Source: Streptomyces cucumeris (GTDB lineage Bacteria > Actinomycetota > Actinomycetes > Streptomycetales > Streptomycetaceae). From it: a stretch of DNA of 64,000 bases. Under the pieces are notes generated by a model. The model searched no databases. It had not been told where the DNA came from and saw nothing but the letters and a program-made list of their open reading frames with translations. Both the position numbers and the translations under genes were made by a program. The number at the start of each line of letters is the position of its first letter. The stretch's first letter is position 1. Positions 37,292 through 45,333 of the stretch are shown piece by piece. Where the stretch lies: the NCBI RefSeq assembly GCF_024295805.1, contig NZ_JANCLX010000002.1:162720-226719 (forward strand), read 5' to 3'.

Positions 37292-39172
37292 ATGGACGAG
37301 CGGAAGGCCCCCGGGCCCATGCCGAAACCGAAGTGGTGGAGCCGTCCGGCCGCACGACCCGTGGATGACCGGCCGACGGCCGGGGACACCACCGAGGCGG
37401 CGGACGGAAGCGCCGGGCAGGACGCGGCCCAGGACGCCGCTCCGGCCCCGGAGCGGACCTCCGCGGCCGAGGGGACGGCAGGGACGGCCGGAGCCGCCGC
37501 AGCGGGCGGTGAGCCCGAGGACGCGGTGCCGTCCGCCGAGCCGCGCCCCCGTCCGCTGCACGAGCCCGACCCGTACAGCACCCCGCCCTACGGCGGCCCC
37601 GGCCCCTGGGCCCCCGCGCCGCCCGTCCAGCACCCGGTCGCCACCCCGGCCCACGGCACCCATCTCCCACCGGGCACGGTCCCCGGCCACGGCACCCATC
37701 TCCCGTCCGGCGCGACCCCCGGTCATGGCACGCAGCTCCCGCCGGGTGCGACGCCCGGCCACGGCACCCCGGTCCCGTCCGGCGCCACTCCCGGTCATGG
37801 CACGCAGCTCCCGCCCGGTGCGACTCCCGGCCACGGCACGCACCTCCCGCCCGGTGCGACTCCCGGCCACGGCACGCATCTCCCACCCGGGGTCCCGGCC
37901 GTACCGCCGCAGGCCGCCCCGGCGGCCATGGCGCACCCCGGGGTGACGCCGCCCCACGGCACCCCGCTTCCGCCTCCCGCCGCCGAGGGCGCCGCGGCCC
38001 AGTGGCGGCAGTACGACCCCTGGGGCGCCCCCGTACCCCCGCCGGCCCCCGCCCCCCGGATGATCACCCGTCGCCGCGCCTGGGTCGCCGTGCTGGTGAT
38101 CGCGCTGATCGCGGGCTGTCTGGGCGGAGCCATCGGCGGCTATCTGGAGCACGACCGCGCGACCGGCGGCGGGGACGTCAAGCTGCCGCAGGCCCCGGTC
38201 GACAGCCAGTCGCGGGCCCCGGGCTCCATCGCGGGCATCGCCGCCCGGTCGCTGCCCGGTGTGGTCACCATCCACGTCCGCGGCGGTTCCGCGGAGGGCA
38301 CCGGCACCGGCTTCGTCCTGGACAAGCGCGGCCACATCCTCACCAACAACCACGTCGTGGAGCCCGCGGGCACCGGCGGCGACATAACGGTGACGTTCAA
38401 CGGCGGTCAGTCCGCCGGTGCCAAGGTCATCGGCCGGGACGCGGGGTACGACCTCGCCGTGATCAAGGTCGAGGGCGTCTCCGGGCTCCGTCCGCTGCCG
38501 CTGGGCAACTCCGACTCGGTGCGGGTCGGCGACCCGGTGGTGGCCATCGGCGCACCGTTCGACCTCGAAGGCACCGTCACCTCGGGCATCATCAGCGCCA
38601 AGGAGCGCCCCATCACCGCGGGCGGCGAGAAGGGCGACGGCACCGACATCAGCTATGTCGACGCGCTCCAGACCGACGCCCCGATCAACCCGGGCAACTC
38701 CGGCGGTCCGCTGGTGGACGGCCGGGCCCGCGTCATCGGCATCAACAGCGCGATCCGCGCCGCGGACGACGGCTCCGAGCTCGGCGGCCAGGGCGGCAGC
38801 ATCGGCCTGGGCTTCGCGATCCCGATCAACCAGGGCAAGCGGGTGGCCGAGGAGCTGATCAACACCGGTAAGGCCACCCATCCCGTGATCGGGGTCACCC
38901 TCGACATGGATTACCAGGGCGACGGCGCCCGGGTGAACACCAAGGGTGTCGGCGGTCCGCCGGTGAAGCCGGGCGGACCGGGCGACGAGGCCGGGATCAA
39001 GGCCGGTGACGTGATCACCGAGGTGGACGGGGTGCGGGTGCACAGCGTCCCGGAGCTGATCGTCAAGATCCGCAGCCACCGCCCCGGGGACCGGCTCCGG
39101 CTGACCCTGGAGCGGGACGGCGAGAAGCGCTCGGTGGAGCTGTCCCTGGGCTCGGCGAGCAGCGAGGGATGA
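37292..39172 (+). CDS. htrA: HtrA/DegP-like membrane-anchored serine protease (S1C) with PDZ domain
   Basis: 626 residues from ATG 37292 after TTGGGGAGA. The cytoplasmic N-terminus of about 260 residues is Pro-rich and contains seven 12-residue repeats. One transmembrane helix follows (WVAVLVIALIAGCLGGAIGGYL). The trypsin-like domain has His354 (NNHVV), Asp387 (GYDLAV) and Ser470 (GNSGGP). A PDZ domain starts near residue 530 (KATHPVIGVTL ... GDEAGIKAGDVITEVDG). It degrades or refolds damaged exported proteins. Located in the sigE-rseA-htrA-tatB module, it is probably a SigE target. Confidence 0.93.
   Translation: MDERKAPGPMPKPKWWSRPAARPVDDRPTAGDTTEAADGSAGQDAAQDAAPAPERTSAAEGTAGTAGAAAAGGEPEDAVPSAEPRPRPLHEPDPYSTPPYGGPGPWAPAPPVQHPVATPAHGTHLPPGTVPGHGTHLPSGATPGHGTQLPPGATPGHGTPVPSGATPGHGTQLPPGATPGHGTHLPPGATPGHGTHLPPGVPAVPPQAAPAAMAHPGVTPPHGTPLPPPAAEGAAAQWRQYDPWGAPVPPPAPAPRMITRRRAWVAVLVIALIAGCLGGAIGGYLEHDRATGGGDVKLPQAPVDSQSRAPGSIAGIAARSLPGVVTIHVRGGSAEGTGTGFVLDKRGHILTNNHVVEPAGTGGDITVTFNGGQSAGAKVIGRDAGYDLAVIKVEGVSGLRPLPLGNSDSVRVGDPVVAIGAPFDLEGTVTSGIISAKERPITAGGEKGDGTDISYVDALQTDAPINPGNSGGPLVDGRARVIGINSAIRAADDGSELGGQGGSIGLGFAIPINQGKRVAEELINTGKATHPVIGVTLDMDYQGDGARVNTKGVGGPPVKPGGPGDEAGIKAGDVITEVDGVRVHSVPELIVKIRSHRPGDRLRLTLERDGEKRSVELSLGSASSEG
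37652..37903 (+). repeat. Seven tandem 36-bp repeats in htrA
   Basis: In-frame 36-bp units begin at 37652 and recur every 36 bp to 37868; each encodes HGTxLPxGATPG-like sequence, with the last copy degenerate. They lie in the cytoplasmic N-terminal region before the transmembrane helix. Such arrays expand and contract by slippage, so copy number may be strain-specific. Confidence 0.93.
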
Positions 39173-39272
39173 GCCTGATGTTGGCCCGGCCGTCTCCCGT
39201 GCCACCCCCGCCGACAGGTACCGTGTGGAGTGGCCTGGACCGTGGCCACGGGACCTCTCTAGGAGCTGCACG

Positions 39273-39743
39273 GTGTTGGACATAGGACCTCTCGAGCTCG
39301 TCGCGCTCGTCGTCCTTGCGGTGCTCGTCTTCGGCCCGGACAAGCTGCCGAAGGTGGTCCGCGATGTGTCGCAGTTCATCCGTAAGATCCGGGAGTTCTC
39401 CGACAGCGCCAAGGAGGACATCCGCTCCGAGCTGGGACCGGAGTTCAAGGACTTCGAGTTCGAGGACCTCAATCCCAAGACGTTCGTCCGCAAGCATGTG
39501 CTGGACTCGGATGAGCTGGGACTGAAGGAGATCCGCAACGGCTTCGACCTCCGCAAGGAGATGGCGGAGGTCGCCGACGCGGTGCACGGCCGGGAGAGTG
39601 AGTCCTCCCAGGGCTCCCCGGGCGGCTCCGGATCCTCTTCGCCGGCCGCTCCGTCGTCCGGTTCCACCACCCCTGACCTGCTACGCAAGCGGGAAGAGCC
39701 GGGTCGCGAGGACCGTCCGCCTTTCGACTCCGACGCCACTTGA
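39273..39743 (+). CDS. tatB: Sec-independent protein translocase subunit TatB
   Basis: 156 residues from GTG 39273 after AGGAGC. It has a short N-terminal transmembrane helix (LELVALVVLAVLVFGP), the hinge GPDKLPK, then an amphipathic helix (VVRDVSQFIRKIREF) and a charged tail rich in Ser/Pro. TatB with TatC recognises twin-arginine signal peptides. The position after htrA matches sigE-rseA-htrA-tatB in mycobacteria. Confidence 0.94.
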   Translation: MLDIGPLELVALVVLAVLVFGPDKLPKVVRDVSQFIRKIREFSDSAKEDIRSELGPEFKDFEFEDLNPKTFVRKHVLDSDELGLKEIRNGFDLRKEMAEVADAVHGRESESSQGSPGGSGSSSPAAPSSGSTTPDLLRKREEPGREDRPPFDSDAT

Positions 39744-39859
39744 TCCCACCTATGCCCGGCCTGGTTGACCGGTATGGCTATCCTCCCTTTGTCCGGGGTG
39801 AGGTCGCCTGAGGGGGGCGGGCCGCCCATGACGCAGGGCAACGAGGAGGCCGCGCGCAC

Positions 39860-40525
39860 ATGGAGACGACGAGTCGGCTAGGGGTGCAGGGAGTGGGCGC
39901 AGCCGCGCAAGGAATGCCCGCCGACGCCCGGCGGAGCGTCGATGGCTATCTGATGGCCGCTTTCCCCTGGTACGGGCTTGACGAGGCGTTCACCGGCCCC
40001 CGCTGGCTGATGCAGGTGGGCGCGGCGGCGGACGGCACCGTCGAGTACGGATCAACCGGCCACGGCGAGGAGCCGTCGCTGCGGGTGGAGACCGATATGG
40101 ATCAGCAGCGGTTCGCGGTGGTGGTCACCGTCGCCAGCCGCCCGGTACGGGACAGCGCGGACGGCACGGGCGTCCTGGAGGCCACCTCGGTCTCCTCGGC
40201 CGCCTGGCTGGCGGGCTCGGGCCTGCTGTCGTGCACCTGGCCGACCCGTATGGAGCGGGCGCTGCGCCAGGACTGGCTGGACCAGCAGACCGCGATCGCC
40301 TGGGAGCTGGCGGACGACGTCGAGGGCGAGGGCTGGACGGCCCTGTCGCTGCCCGTGGACGGCGTGCCGACCGACTTCCGCTACCGCGAGTCCGAGTACG
40401 GCTGGGTGCTGGCCGGATCGGCGCGCGACGGGGTGCACATCGGGGCGTACGGGCGCGGGATGAGCGCCTACGGGCTCGGCTTCTCGGTGATCAAGGACAT
40501 CACCGAGTACGACACCGACGGCTGA
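39860..40525 (+). CDS. Conserved hypothetical protein, 221 aa
   Basis: Not recognised. A soluble acidic protein with no signal peptide. Notable stretches are GYLMAAFPWYGLDEAF, a Trp-rich central part, and GVHIGAYGRGMSAYGLGFSVIKD at the C-terminus. The ATG at 39860 follows a GAGGAGG-like tract (AACGAGGAGGCCGC) a little far upstream. In S. coelicolor this protein is also found between tatB and mrp, from memory. It converges on mrp across an unusual G/C block. Confidence 0.75.
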   Translation: METTSRLGVQGVGAAAQGMPADARRSVDGYLMAAFPWYGLDEAFTGPRWLMQVGAAADGTVEYGSTGHGEEPSLRVETDMDQQRFAVVVTVASRPVRDSADGTGVLEATSVSSAAWLAGSGLLSCTWPTRMERALRQDWLDQQTAIAWELADDVEGEGWTALSLPVDGVPTDFRYRESEYGWVLAGSARDGVHIGAYGRGMSAYGLGFSVIKDITEYDTDG

Positions 40526-40546
40526 GCGCCGACGCATCACAGACAC

Positions 40547-40698
40547 GAGCGGCGGGGGGGGGGGGGCGCCCCCCCGGCCCCCCCCCCCCCCCCCCCCCCC
40601 CCCGCCGGCCCGGGGGGGGGGGGGGGGCCCCCCCACCCACCCGCCCGGCGGGGGGGGGCCCCCCGCGCCCCCCCCCCGCCCCCCCCCCCCCGCCGCTC
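40547..40698. repeat. G/C homopolymer block within an inverted repeat (probable terminator, sequence suspect)
   Basis: Bases 40554-40691 are almost only runs of G and C, up to more than twenty identical bases, with only rare A. The flanks GAGCGGCGG (40547-40555) and CCGCCGCTC (40690-40698) are reverse complements, so the block sits in a hairpin between convergent genes, where a terminator is expected. The interior looks like consensus failure over a strong stem rather than true sequence. Confidence 0.85.
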
Positions 40699-40705
40699 GA
40701 TGCCG

Positions 40706-41860
40706 TCAGAACTTGTTGCGCGGGGTGACCCCCAGCGACATGCCCGCGAGCCCGCGCTGCCGCCCGCCGATCTTGCCCGCGATCGCCTTGAGCGCGGCGC
40801 CCGCCGGGGAGTCGGGGTCGGTCAGGACGACCGGCTTGCCCTCGTCGCCGCCTTCGCGCAGCCGGACGTCGATCGGGATGGCGCCGAGGACCGGCACCGT
40901 CGTACCGGTGGTCCGGCTGAGCCCGTCCGCGACCACCTGGCCACCGCCGGTGCCGAACACGTCGACCATCTCGTCGCAGTGCGGGCAGGGCAGCCCGGAC
41001 ATGTTCTCCACCACGCCGACGATCTTCTGATGGGTCTGCACGGCGATCGACCCGGCCCGCTCGGCCACCTCGGCGGCGGCCTGCTGCGGTGTGGTCACCA
41101 CCAGGATCTCGGCGTTGGGCACCAGCTGGGCCACCGAGATCGCGATATCGCCGGTGCCCGGGGGCAGGTCCAGGAGCAGGACGTCGAGGTCGCCCCAGTA
41201 GACATCGGCCAGGAACTGCTGGAGCGCGCGGTGCAGCATCGGTCCGCGCCACACCACCGGGGCGTTGCCCGGGGTGAACATCCCGATCGAGATCACCTTC
41301 ACGCCGTTCGCGGACGGCGGCATGATCATGTTCTCGACCTGGGTGGGCCGTCCGTCGGCGCCCAGCATGCGCGGTACGGAGTGGCCGTAGATGTCGGCGT
41401 CCACCACGCCGACCTTGAGCCCGTCGGCGGCCATCGCCGCGGCCAGGTTGACCGTGACCGAGGACTTGCCGACGCCGCCCTTGCCGGAGGCCACCGCGTA
41501 GACCCGGGTGAGCGAACCGGGCTGGGCGAAGGGCACCTCGCGCTCGGCCTGGCCGCCGCGCAGCGAGGCGGCCAGCTCCCGGCGCTGCTCATCGCTCATC
41601 ACATCGAGTTCGACGGTGACCGAGGTCACACCCTCGACGCGGGCGACCGCGTCCCGCACATTGGTCGTGATCGTCTCCCGCATCGGACAGCCGGAGACCG
41701 TGAGGTAGACCACCACCGCGACCGCGCCGTCGGCGGCGATGTCCACGGATTTGACCATGCCGAGGTCGGTGATCGGCTTGTGGATCTCCGGGTCGTTGAC
41801 CGTGGCGAGCGCGGCGCGGACCGCGTCCTCGCTCGGCGATGGGGGAGTGTCGGTAGCCAT
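40706..41860 (-). CDS. mrp: Mrp/NBP35-family iron-sulfur cluster carrier ATPase
   Basis: 384 residues. The N-terminal domain is MIP18/DUF59-like (ALATVNDPEIHKPITDLGMVK ... SGCPMRETI). The P-loop ATPase part has the deviant Walker A SGKGGVGKSSV near residue 127, PPGTGDIAI, and the C-terminal CPHC motif (MSGLPCPHCDEM) that binds a bridging cluster. It loads Fe-S clusters onto target proteins. It converges on the hypothetical at 39860 and is transcribed in the same direction as the DUF1003 and MgtE-like genes. Confidence 0.94.
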   Translation of the reverse strand: MATDTPPSPSEDAVRAALATVNDPEIHKPITDLGMVKSVDIAADGAVAVVVYLTVSGCPMRETITTNVRDAVARVEGVTSVTVELDVMSDEQRRELAASLRGGQAEREVPFAQPGSLTRVYAVASGKGGVGKSSVTVNLAAAMAADGLKVGVVDADIYGHSVPRMLGADGRPTQVENMIMPPSANGVKVISIGMFTPGNAPVVWRGPMLHRALQQFLADVYWGDLDVLLLDLPPGTGDIAISVAQLVPNAEILVVTTPQQAAAEVAERAGSIAVQTHQKIVGVVENMSGLPCPHCDEMVDVFGTGGGQVVADGLSRTTGTTVPVLGAIPIDVRLREGGDEGKPVVLTDPDSPAGAALKAIAGKIGGRQRGLAGMSLGVTPRNKF

Positions 41861-41902
41861 ATGGAGATGGTACGGCGCGCCGGGCGAGCCACGGAAAGCC
41901 CG

Positions 41903-42409
41903 TCAGCGGTCGCGTTCCTCACTCCGGGCGGGACCGGCCCGCCCCTCGTCCAGCTCCCTGATCAGGTCCTCGAACTCCGAGCGGATCCAGTCCCGGGTGG
42001 CGACCTCGCCCAGCCCCACGCGCAGCGCCGCGATCTCCCGGGTCAGGAACTCGGTGTCGGCGATGGACCGTTCGTTCTGCTTGCGGTCCTGTTCGAGGTT
42101 GACCCGGTCGCGGTCGGCCTGCCGGTACTGGGCGAGCAGGATGAGCGGCGCGGAGTACGACGCCTGGAGCGACAGCATCAGGGTCAGGAAGATGAACGGG
42201 AAGGGGTCGAACCGCAGCCGGTCCGGGGCCAGGGTGTTCCAGCTCACCCACACGACCACGAAGGCGGTCATCCAGGCGATGAAGCGGCCGGTGCCCAGGA
42301 AGCGGGCGATCCGTTCCGACGCCTTGCCGAACGCCTCGGGGTCCCAGGCGGGCAGCGGACTGCGGCGCCGCGGTTTGGGCCGGTCCAGGCGGCTCCCCTC
42401 ACCGTCCAT
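41903..42409 (-). CDS. DUF1003 membrane protein
   Basis: 168 residues. A basic N-terminus (RPKPRRRSPLP) precedes two transmembrane helices around FIAWMTAFVVVWVSWNTL and FIFLTLMLSLQASYSAPLILLAQ. The DUF1003 signature DRxxxxxDxxxxxxxE-type segment is visible as RQADRDRVNLEQDRKQNE. The function is unknown. The ATG at 42409 overlaps the end of the MgtE-like gene by 11 bp, so the two are coupled. Confidence 0.88.
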   Translation of the reverse strand: MDGEGSRLDRPKPRRRSPLPAWDPEAFGKASERIARFLGTGRFIAWMTAFVVVWVSWNTLAPDRLRFDPFPFIFLTLMLSLQASYSAPLILLAQYRQADRDRVNLEQDRKQNERSIADTEFLTREIAALRVGLGEVATRDWIRSEFEDLIRELDEGRAGPARSEERDR

Positions 42410-43682
42410 CGGCGGCCCCCGGCATGGTCACCCCGGTGTGCAGCTCCCGCTCCCGCCAGTCGGACGGCAGCAGGTGGTCCAGGACGTCGTCCACGGTGAC
42501 CGCGCCGAGCAGCGAGCCGCTCTCGTCCACCACCGGCGCGGCCAGCAGGTTGTAGACCGCCAGGTGGCTGGCGACCACCGGCAGCGGGGTGTCCGGCGGC
42601 AGCGGCGGCAGATCGGTGTCGACGATCGAGGCGACGAGGGTGAACGGCGGGTCGCGCAGCAGCCGTTGGAAGTGGATGGTGCCCAGGTAGCGCCCGGTGG
42701 GGGTCTCGTCCGGCGGACGGCACACATAGACCTGGGCGGCCAGCGCCGGGGTCAGGTCCTGGATACGCACCCGGGCCAGCGCGTCCGCCACCGTGGCGTC
42801 CGGCCGCAGCACGATCGGCTCGGTGGTCATCAGACCGCCCGCCGAGCCCTCCTCGTACGACATCAGCCGGCGCATATCGGCGGCGTCGCGCGGGCGCATC
42901 AGGGCCAGCAGCCGTTCCTTGTCCTCCTCGGGGAGCTCGGAGAGCAGATCGGCCGCGTCATCGGGGTCCATGGCCTCCAGGACGTCCGCGGCGCGCTCCT
43001 CCTTGAGCTTGCCGAGGATCTCCACCTGGTCGTCGTCGGGCAACTCCTCCAGGACGTCCGCGAGCCGGTCGTCGTCCAGCGCCGCCGCCACCTCGCCGCG
43101 CCGCTTGGCGGAGAGATGGTGCAGCACATTGGCGAGGTCGGCGGGGCGCAGCCGTTCGAAGGTGGCGAGCAGGTTCTCCGCGCCCTGGCCGTGCTCCTCC
43201 AGCGAGAAGCCGGTGACGGCCGACCACTCGACGGTCAGCGACTCACCGCGGCGGCGCAGCGCCCCGGACTTGCCGCGCCGCACATGGACCTTGTCGATCT
43301 CCCATTCGCGGCGGGCGGGGAGCTGGCCCATCGCCACGTCCAGGACGGTGACCTCCTCGCCGGTCTCCACCAGCCGCACCCGGCGGTCGAGCAGTTCACC
43401 GAGGACCAGCGTCTCGGTGGGGCGCTGTTCGAAGCGCCGCATGTTGATCACGCCGGTGCTGATGACCTGGCCGGATTCCACCCCGGTCACCCGGGTCATG
43501 GGCAGGAAGATCCGGCGGCGGCCGACCACCTCGACCACCAGTCCGAGCACCCGCGGCGGCCGTCCCGCCAGCCGCAGCATCGCCACCAGGTCGCGGACCC
43601 GCCCCACCTGGTCGCCGTTGGGGTCGAAGACGGCGACACCCGCGAGGTGCGAGACGAAGACCCTGGGGGCGCCTGCCGGCAT
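42399..43682 (-). CDS. MgtE N-terminal domain / CBS-domain protein, soluble
   Basis: 427 residues. An N-terminal PRC-barrel-like segment (VFVSHLAGVAVFDPNGDQVGRV split at the VAVFDPNG core) is followed by an MgtE_N superhelix (LRPADLANVLHHLSAKRRGEVAAAL; LPDDDQVEILGKLKEERAADVLEAM; LLSELPEEDKERLLALM) and a CBS pair (MTTEPIVLRPDATVADAL; LPVVASHLAVYNLLAAPVVDESG). The five-helix MgtE channel domain is absent, so it cannot itself transport Mg2+. It is more likely a nucleotide- or Mg-sensing regulator. Mycobacteria carry the same truncated form near mrp and corA. Confidence 0.88.
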   Translation of the reverse strand: MPAGAPRVFVSHLAGVAVFDPNGDQVGRVRDLVAMLRLAGRPPRVLGLVVEVVGRRRIFLPMTRVTGVESGQVISTGVINMRRFEQRPTETLVLGELLDRRVRLVETGEEVTVLDVAMGQLPARREWEIDKVHVRRGKSGALRRRGESLTVEWSAVTGFSLEEHGQGAENLLATFERLRPADLANVLHHLSAKRRGEVAAALDDDRLADVLEELPDDDQVEILGKLKEERAADVLEAMDPDDAADLLSELPEEDKERLLALMRPRDAADMRRLMSYEEGSAGGLMTTEPIVLRPDATVADALARVRIQDLTPALAAQVYVCRPPDETPTGRYLGTIHFQRLLRDPPFTLVASIVDTDLPPLPPDTPLPVVASHLAVYNLLAAPVVDESGSLLGAVTVDDVLDHLLPSDWRERELHTGVTMPGAADGR

Positions 43683-43886
43683 GTCCTGCCTCTCCTCGTC
43701 CGTGGCCCGTCACGGCCCGTTCCGCTGTGCCGCCTTCATGTCCTTTCGTACCGTTACGCCGGGTTCAGGCTAGCGTGCCCCGACCCGCCGTGCCGCTGGA
43801 CGAGGGGCCGTCCGCCACCCTGCGGACACCCGTGGACGGCACCGGTACGCTGCCCTACTGCACCGGCATCAGGAGGCAGAGCGGAC

Positions 43887-44633
43887 GTGCGCACCCGGAA
43901 GAGCGCCCTCGTCGCGGCGATGTGCGCGGGGTTGGCCGCGACCCTCGCGGCGTGCGGTGGCGAGGGGGGCAAGGACCCCGACGCGGGCACCAACGGCGTG
44001 GGCAAACTGTCCGCCGCCAAGATCGAGAGCAAGGCCCGTGCGGCGGCCGGGAGTGCGAGAGCGGTACGGCTGTCCGGCAATCTCGTCACCAAGGGGCGCA
44101 CCTACACCCTCGACGTGCGGCTCAAGGGTGACGGCGGCACCGGGCAGGTCTCCACCCAGGGCAGCACCTTCGAGCTGCTGCGCGTCGGCAAGGAGCTCTA
44201 CCTCAAGGCGGACGCGGGCTTCTGGGCGCGCGAGGGCGCCGGGAAGGGCGGCGACGCCGCCGGGGACGCCGCGGACAAGCTGGACGACAAGTATGTGAAG
44301 GTTCCCCCCGGCGACCCCTCCTACCGGCGGCTCACCGGTTTCACCGACAAGAAGGTGCTGCTCGACGGATTGCTCGGACTGCACGGCCGGATCAGCGCGG
44401 GGGACCGCGGCGAGGTGAGCGGTGTGCGCACCATCCGGGTCCTCGGCGGCGAGGCCGGTGAGGGCGGCTCGCTGGACGTCTCCCTGGAGGGCCGTCCGTA
44501 CCCCCTGCGGCTCCAGCGGGCGGGGCGCGCCGGGGTGATCCGGCTCGCGGACTGGAACAAGGACTTCACGCTGACCGCCCCGGACCAGGACCACGTCCTG
44601 GACTACGGACGGCAGATCCCGAACGGGCCCTGA
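43887..44633 (+). CDS. Lipoprotein, LppX/LprG-like fold suspected
   Basis: 248 residues from GTG 43887 after AGGAGG. The signal peptide (RKSALVAAMCAGLAATLAAC) has lipobox LAAC with Cys23. The mature part begins GKLSAAKIESKARAAAGSARAVRLSGN and contains TYTLDVRLKGDGGTGQVSTQGS and ELLRVGKELYLKAD, a pattern of beta strands like that of LolA/LppX/LprG-type proteins. Hydrophobic ligand carriage is inferred from this fold only. It is divergent from the MgtE-like gene. Confidence 0.8.
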   Translation: MRTRKSALVAAMCAGLAATLAACGGEGGKDPDAGTNGVGKLSAAKIESKARAAAGSARAVRLSGNLVTKGRTYTLDVRLKGDGGTGQVSTQGSTFELLRVGKELYLKADAGFWAREGAGKGGDAAGDAADKLDDKYVKVPPGDPSYRRLTGFTDKKVLLDGLLGLHGRISAGDRGEVSGVRTIRVLGGEAGEGGSLDVSLEGRPYPLRLQRAGRAGVIRLADWNKDFTLTAPDQDHVLDYGRQIPNGP

Positions 44634-44647
44634 CGCCCTGCGGTCCG

Positions 44648-44667
44648 GCCGCGCCCCGGAGCGCGGC
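44648..44667. terminator. Candidate hairpin terminator
   Basis: Arms GCCGCGC and GCGCGGC with a CCCGGA loop, 15 bp after the lipoprotein stop and before the convergent gene ending at 44697. It is short and moderate in strength. Confidence 0.5.
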
Positions 44668-44696
44668 GGCGCCTCGCGGCTCCTCCCGCGGAGCGC

Positions 44697-45224
44697 TCAG
44701 CGCTTGCGGCCCCGGCGCCCGCGCGCCAGCAGCTTCGGCAGCGCCTCCGGCATCGGACGCCGGGTGACCGCCGCGGACGGCAGCGGGGTCGCCGCCAGCG
44801 AGCCGGTGGGCTGCTCGGCGAGCGCCCCCGGTGCGGGCTCCAGCCGCAGCACCCGGCTGCTCTCGGCCCACCGCTCGGCGATCCGGTCGGCGTCCACCGC
44901 GTTCAGCCGCTTGCCCTTGAGCTCGTCGACCGCCGCGGTCCACGCCTCCCCGCGCGGGGTCAGCTCCACCACCCGCGCGGGGAAGCCGACCAGCCGGCCG
45001 CCCTTGTCCTTGCTGCGCACGGTCACCGTGGCGGGGCCGCCGTCGGTGAGGCCGAGTCCGGTGAGGGGCTGTTCGTCGGGGCCGTCCCCGACCAGGCAGA
45101 CGGCGCCGTCGTGCCAGATGTGCCACAGCGCGCGGGCGGTGCCCTCGCTCCCCCGGACCCAGATGAGGGCGGACTTCTTGGCCGCCTCCTCGACAAGGGC
45201 ACGGTCCATCGGCGTCTGCGTCAT
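44697..45224 (-). CDS. Conserved hypothetical protein, 175 aa (FMN-binding-like split barrel possible)
   Basis: ATG 45224; ATG 45230 is two codons further up. The first 110 residues (EEAAKKSALIWVRGSEGTARALWHIWHDGAVCLVGDG ... TVRSKDKGGRLVGFPARV) resemble, weakly, the split-barrel flavin-reductase/pyridoxamine-oxidase-like proteins. The last 60 are Pro/Ala-rich and end in a basic RGRRGRKR tail. No signal peptide. Function not assigned. Confidence 0.68.
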   Translation of the reverse strand: MTQTPMDRALVEEAAKKSALIWVRGSEGTARALWHIWHDGAVCLVGDGPDEQPLTGLGLTDGGPATVTVRSKDKGGRLVGFPARVVELTPRGEAWTAAVDELKGKRLNAVDADRIAERWAESSRVLRLEPAPGALAEQPTGSLAATPLPSAAVTRRPMPEALPKLLARGRRGRKR

Positions 45225-45333
45225 GTGCACAGCCTAGGACGTGTGCGTGGCGGTCCCACCGGGCGCCCGGCGGGCCGTCCCGGTCCGCGGGACGGCCGGT
45301 CCCCGCCCCGGCCACGCGCCTTACGCTGAGGGT

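Noticed and set aside
37130..39859. 909-codon minus-strand open frame opposite htrA and tatB
   Set aside because: The plus strand encodes catalytic-triad and Tat motifs in order; the minus frame has none.
40554..40691. G-quadruplex or real repeat function of the G/C block
   Set aside because: The extreme homopolymer pattern and position within hairpin arms point to a sequencing or assembly artefact first.
42399..43682. Functional MgtE magnesium channel
   Set aside because: No transmembrane helices follow the CBS domain.
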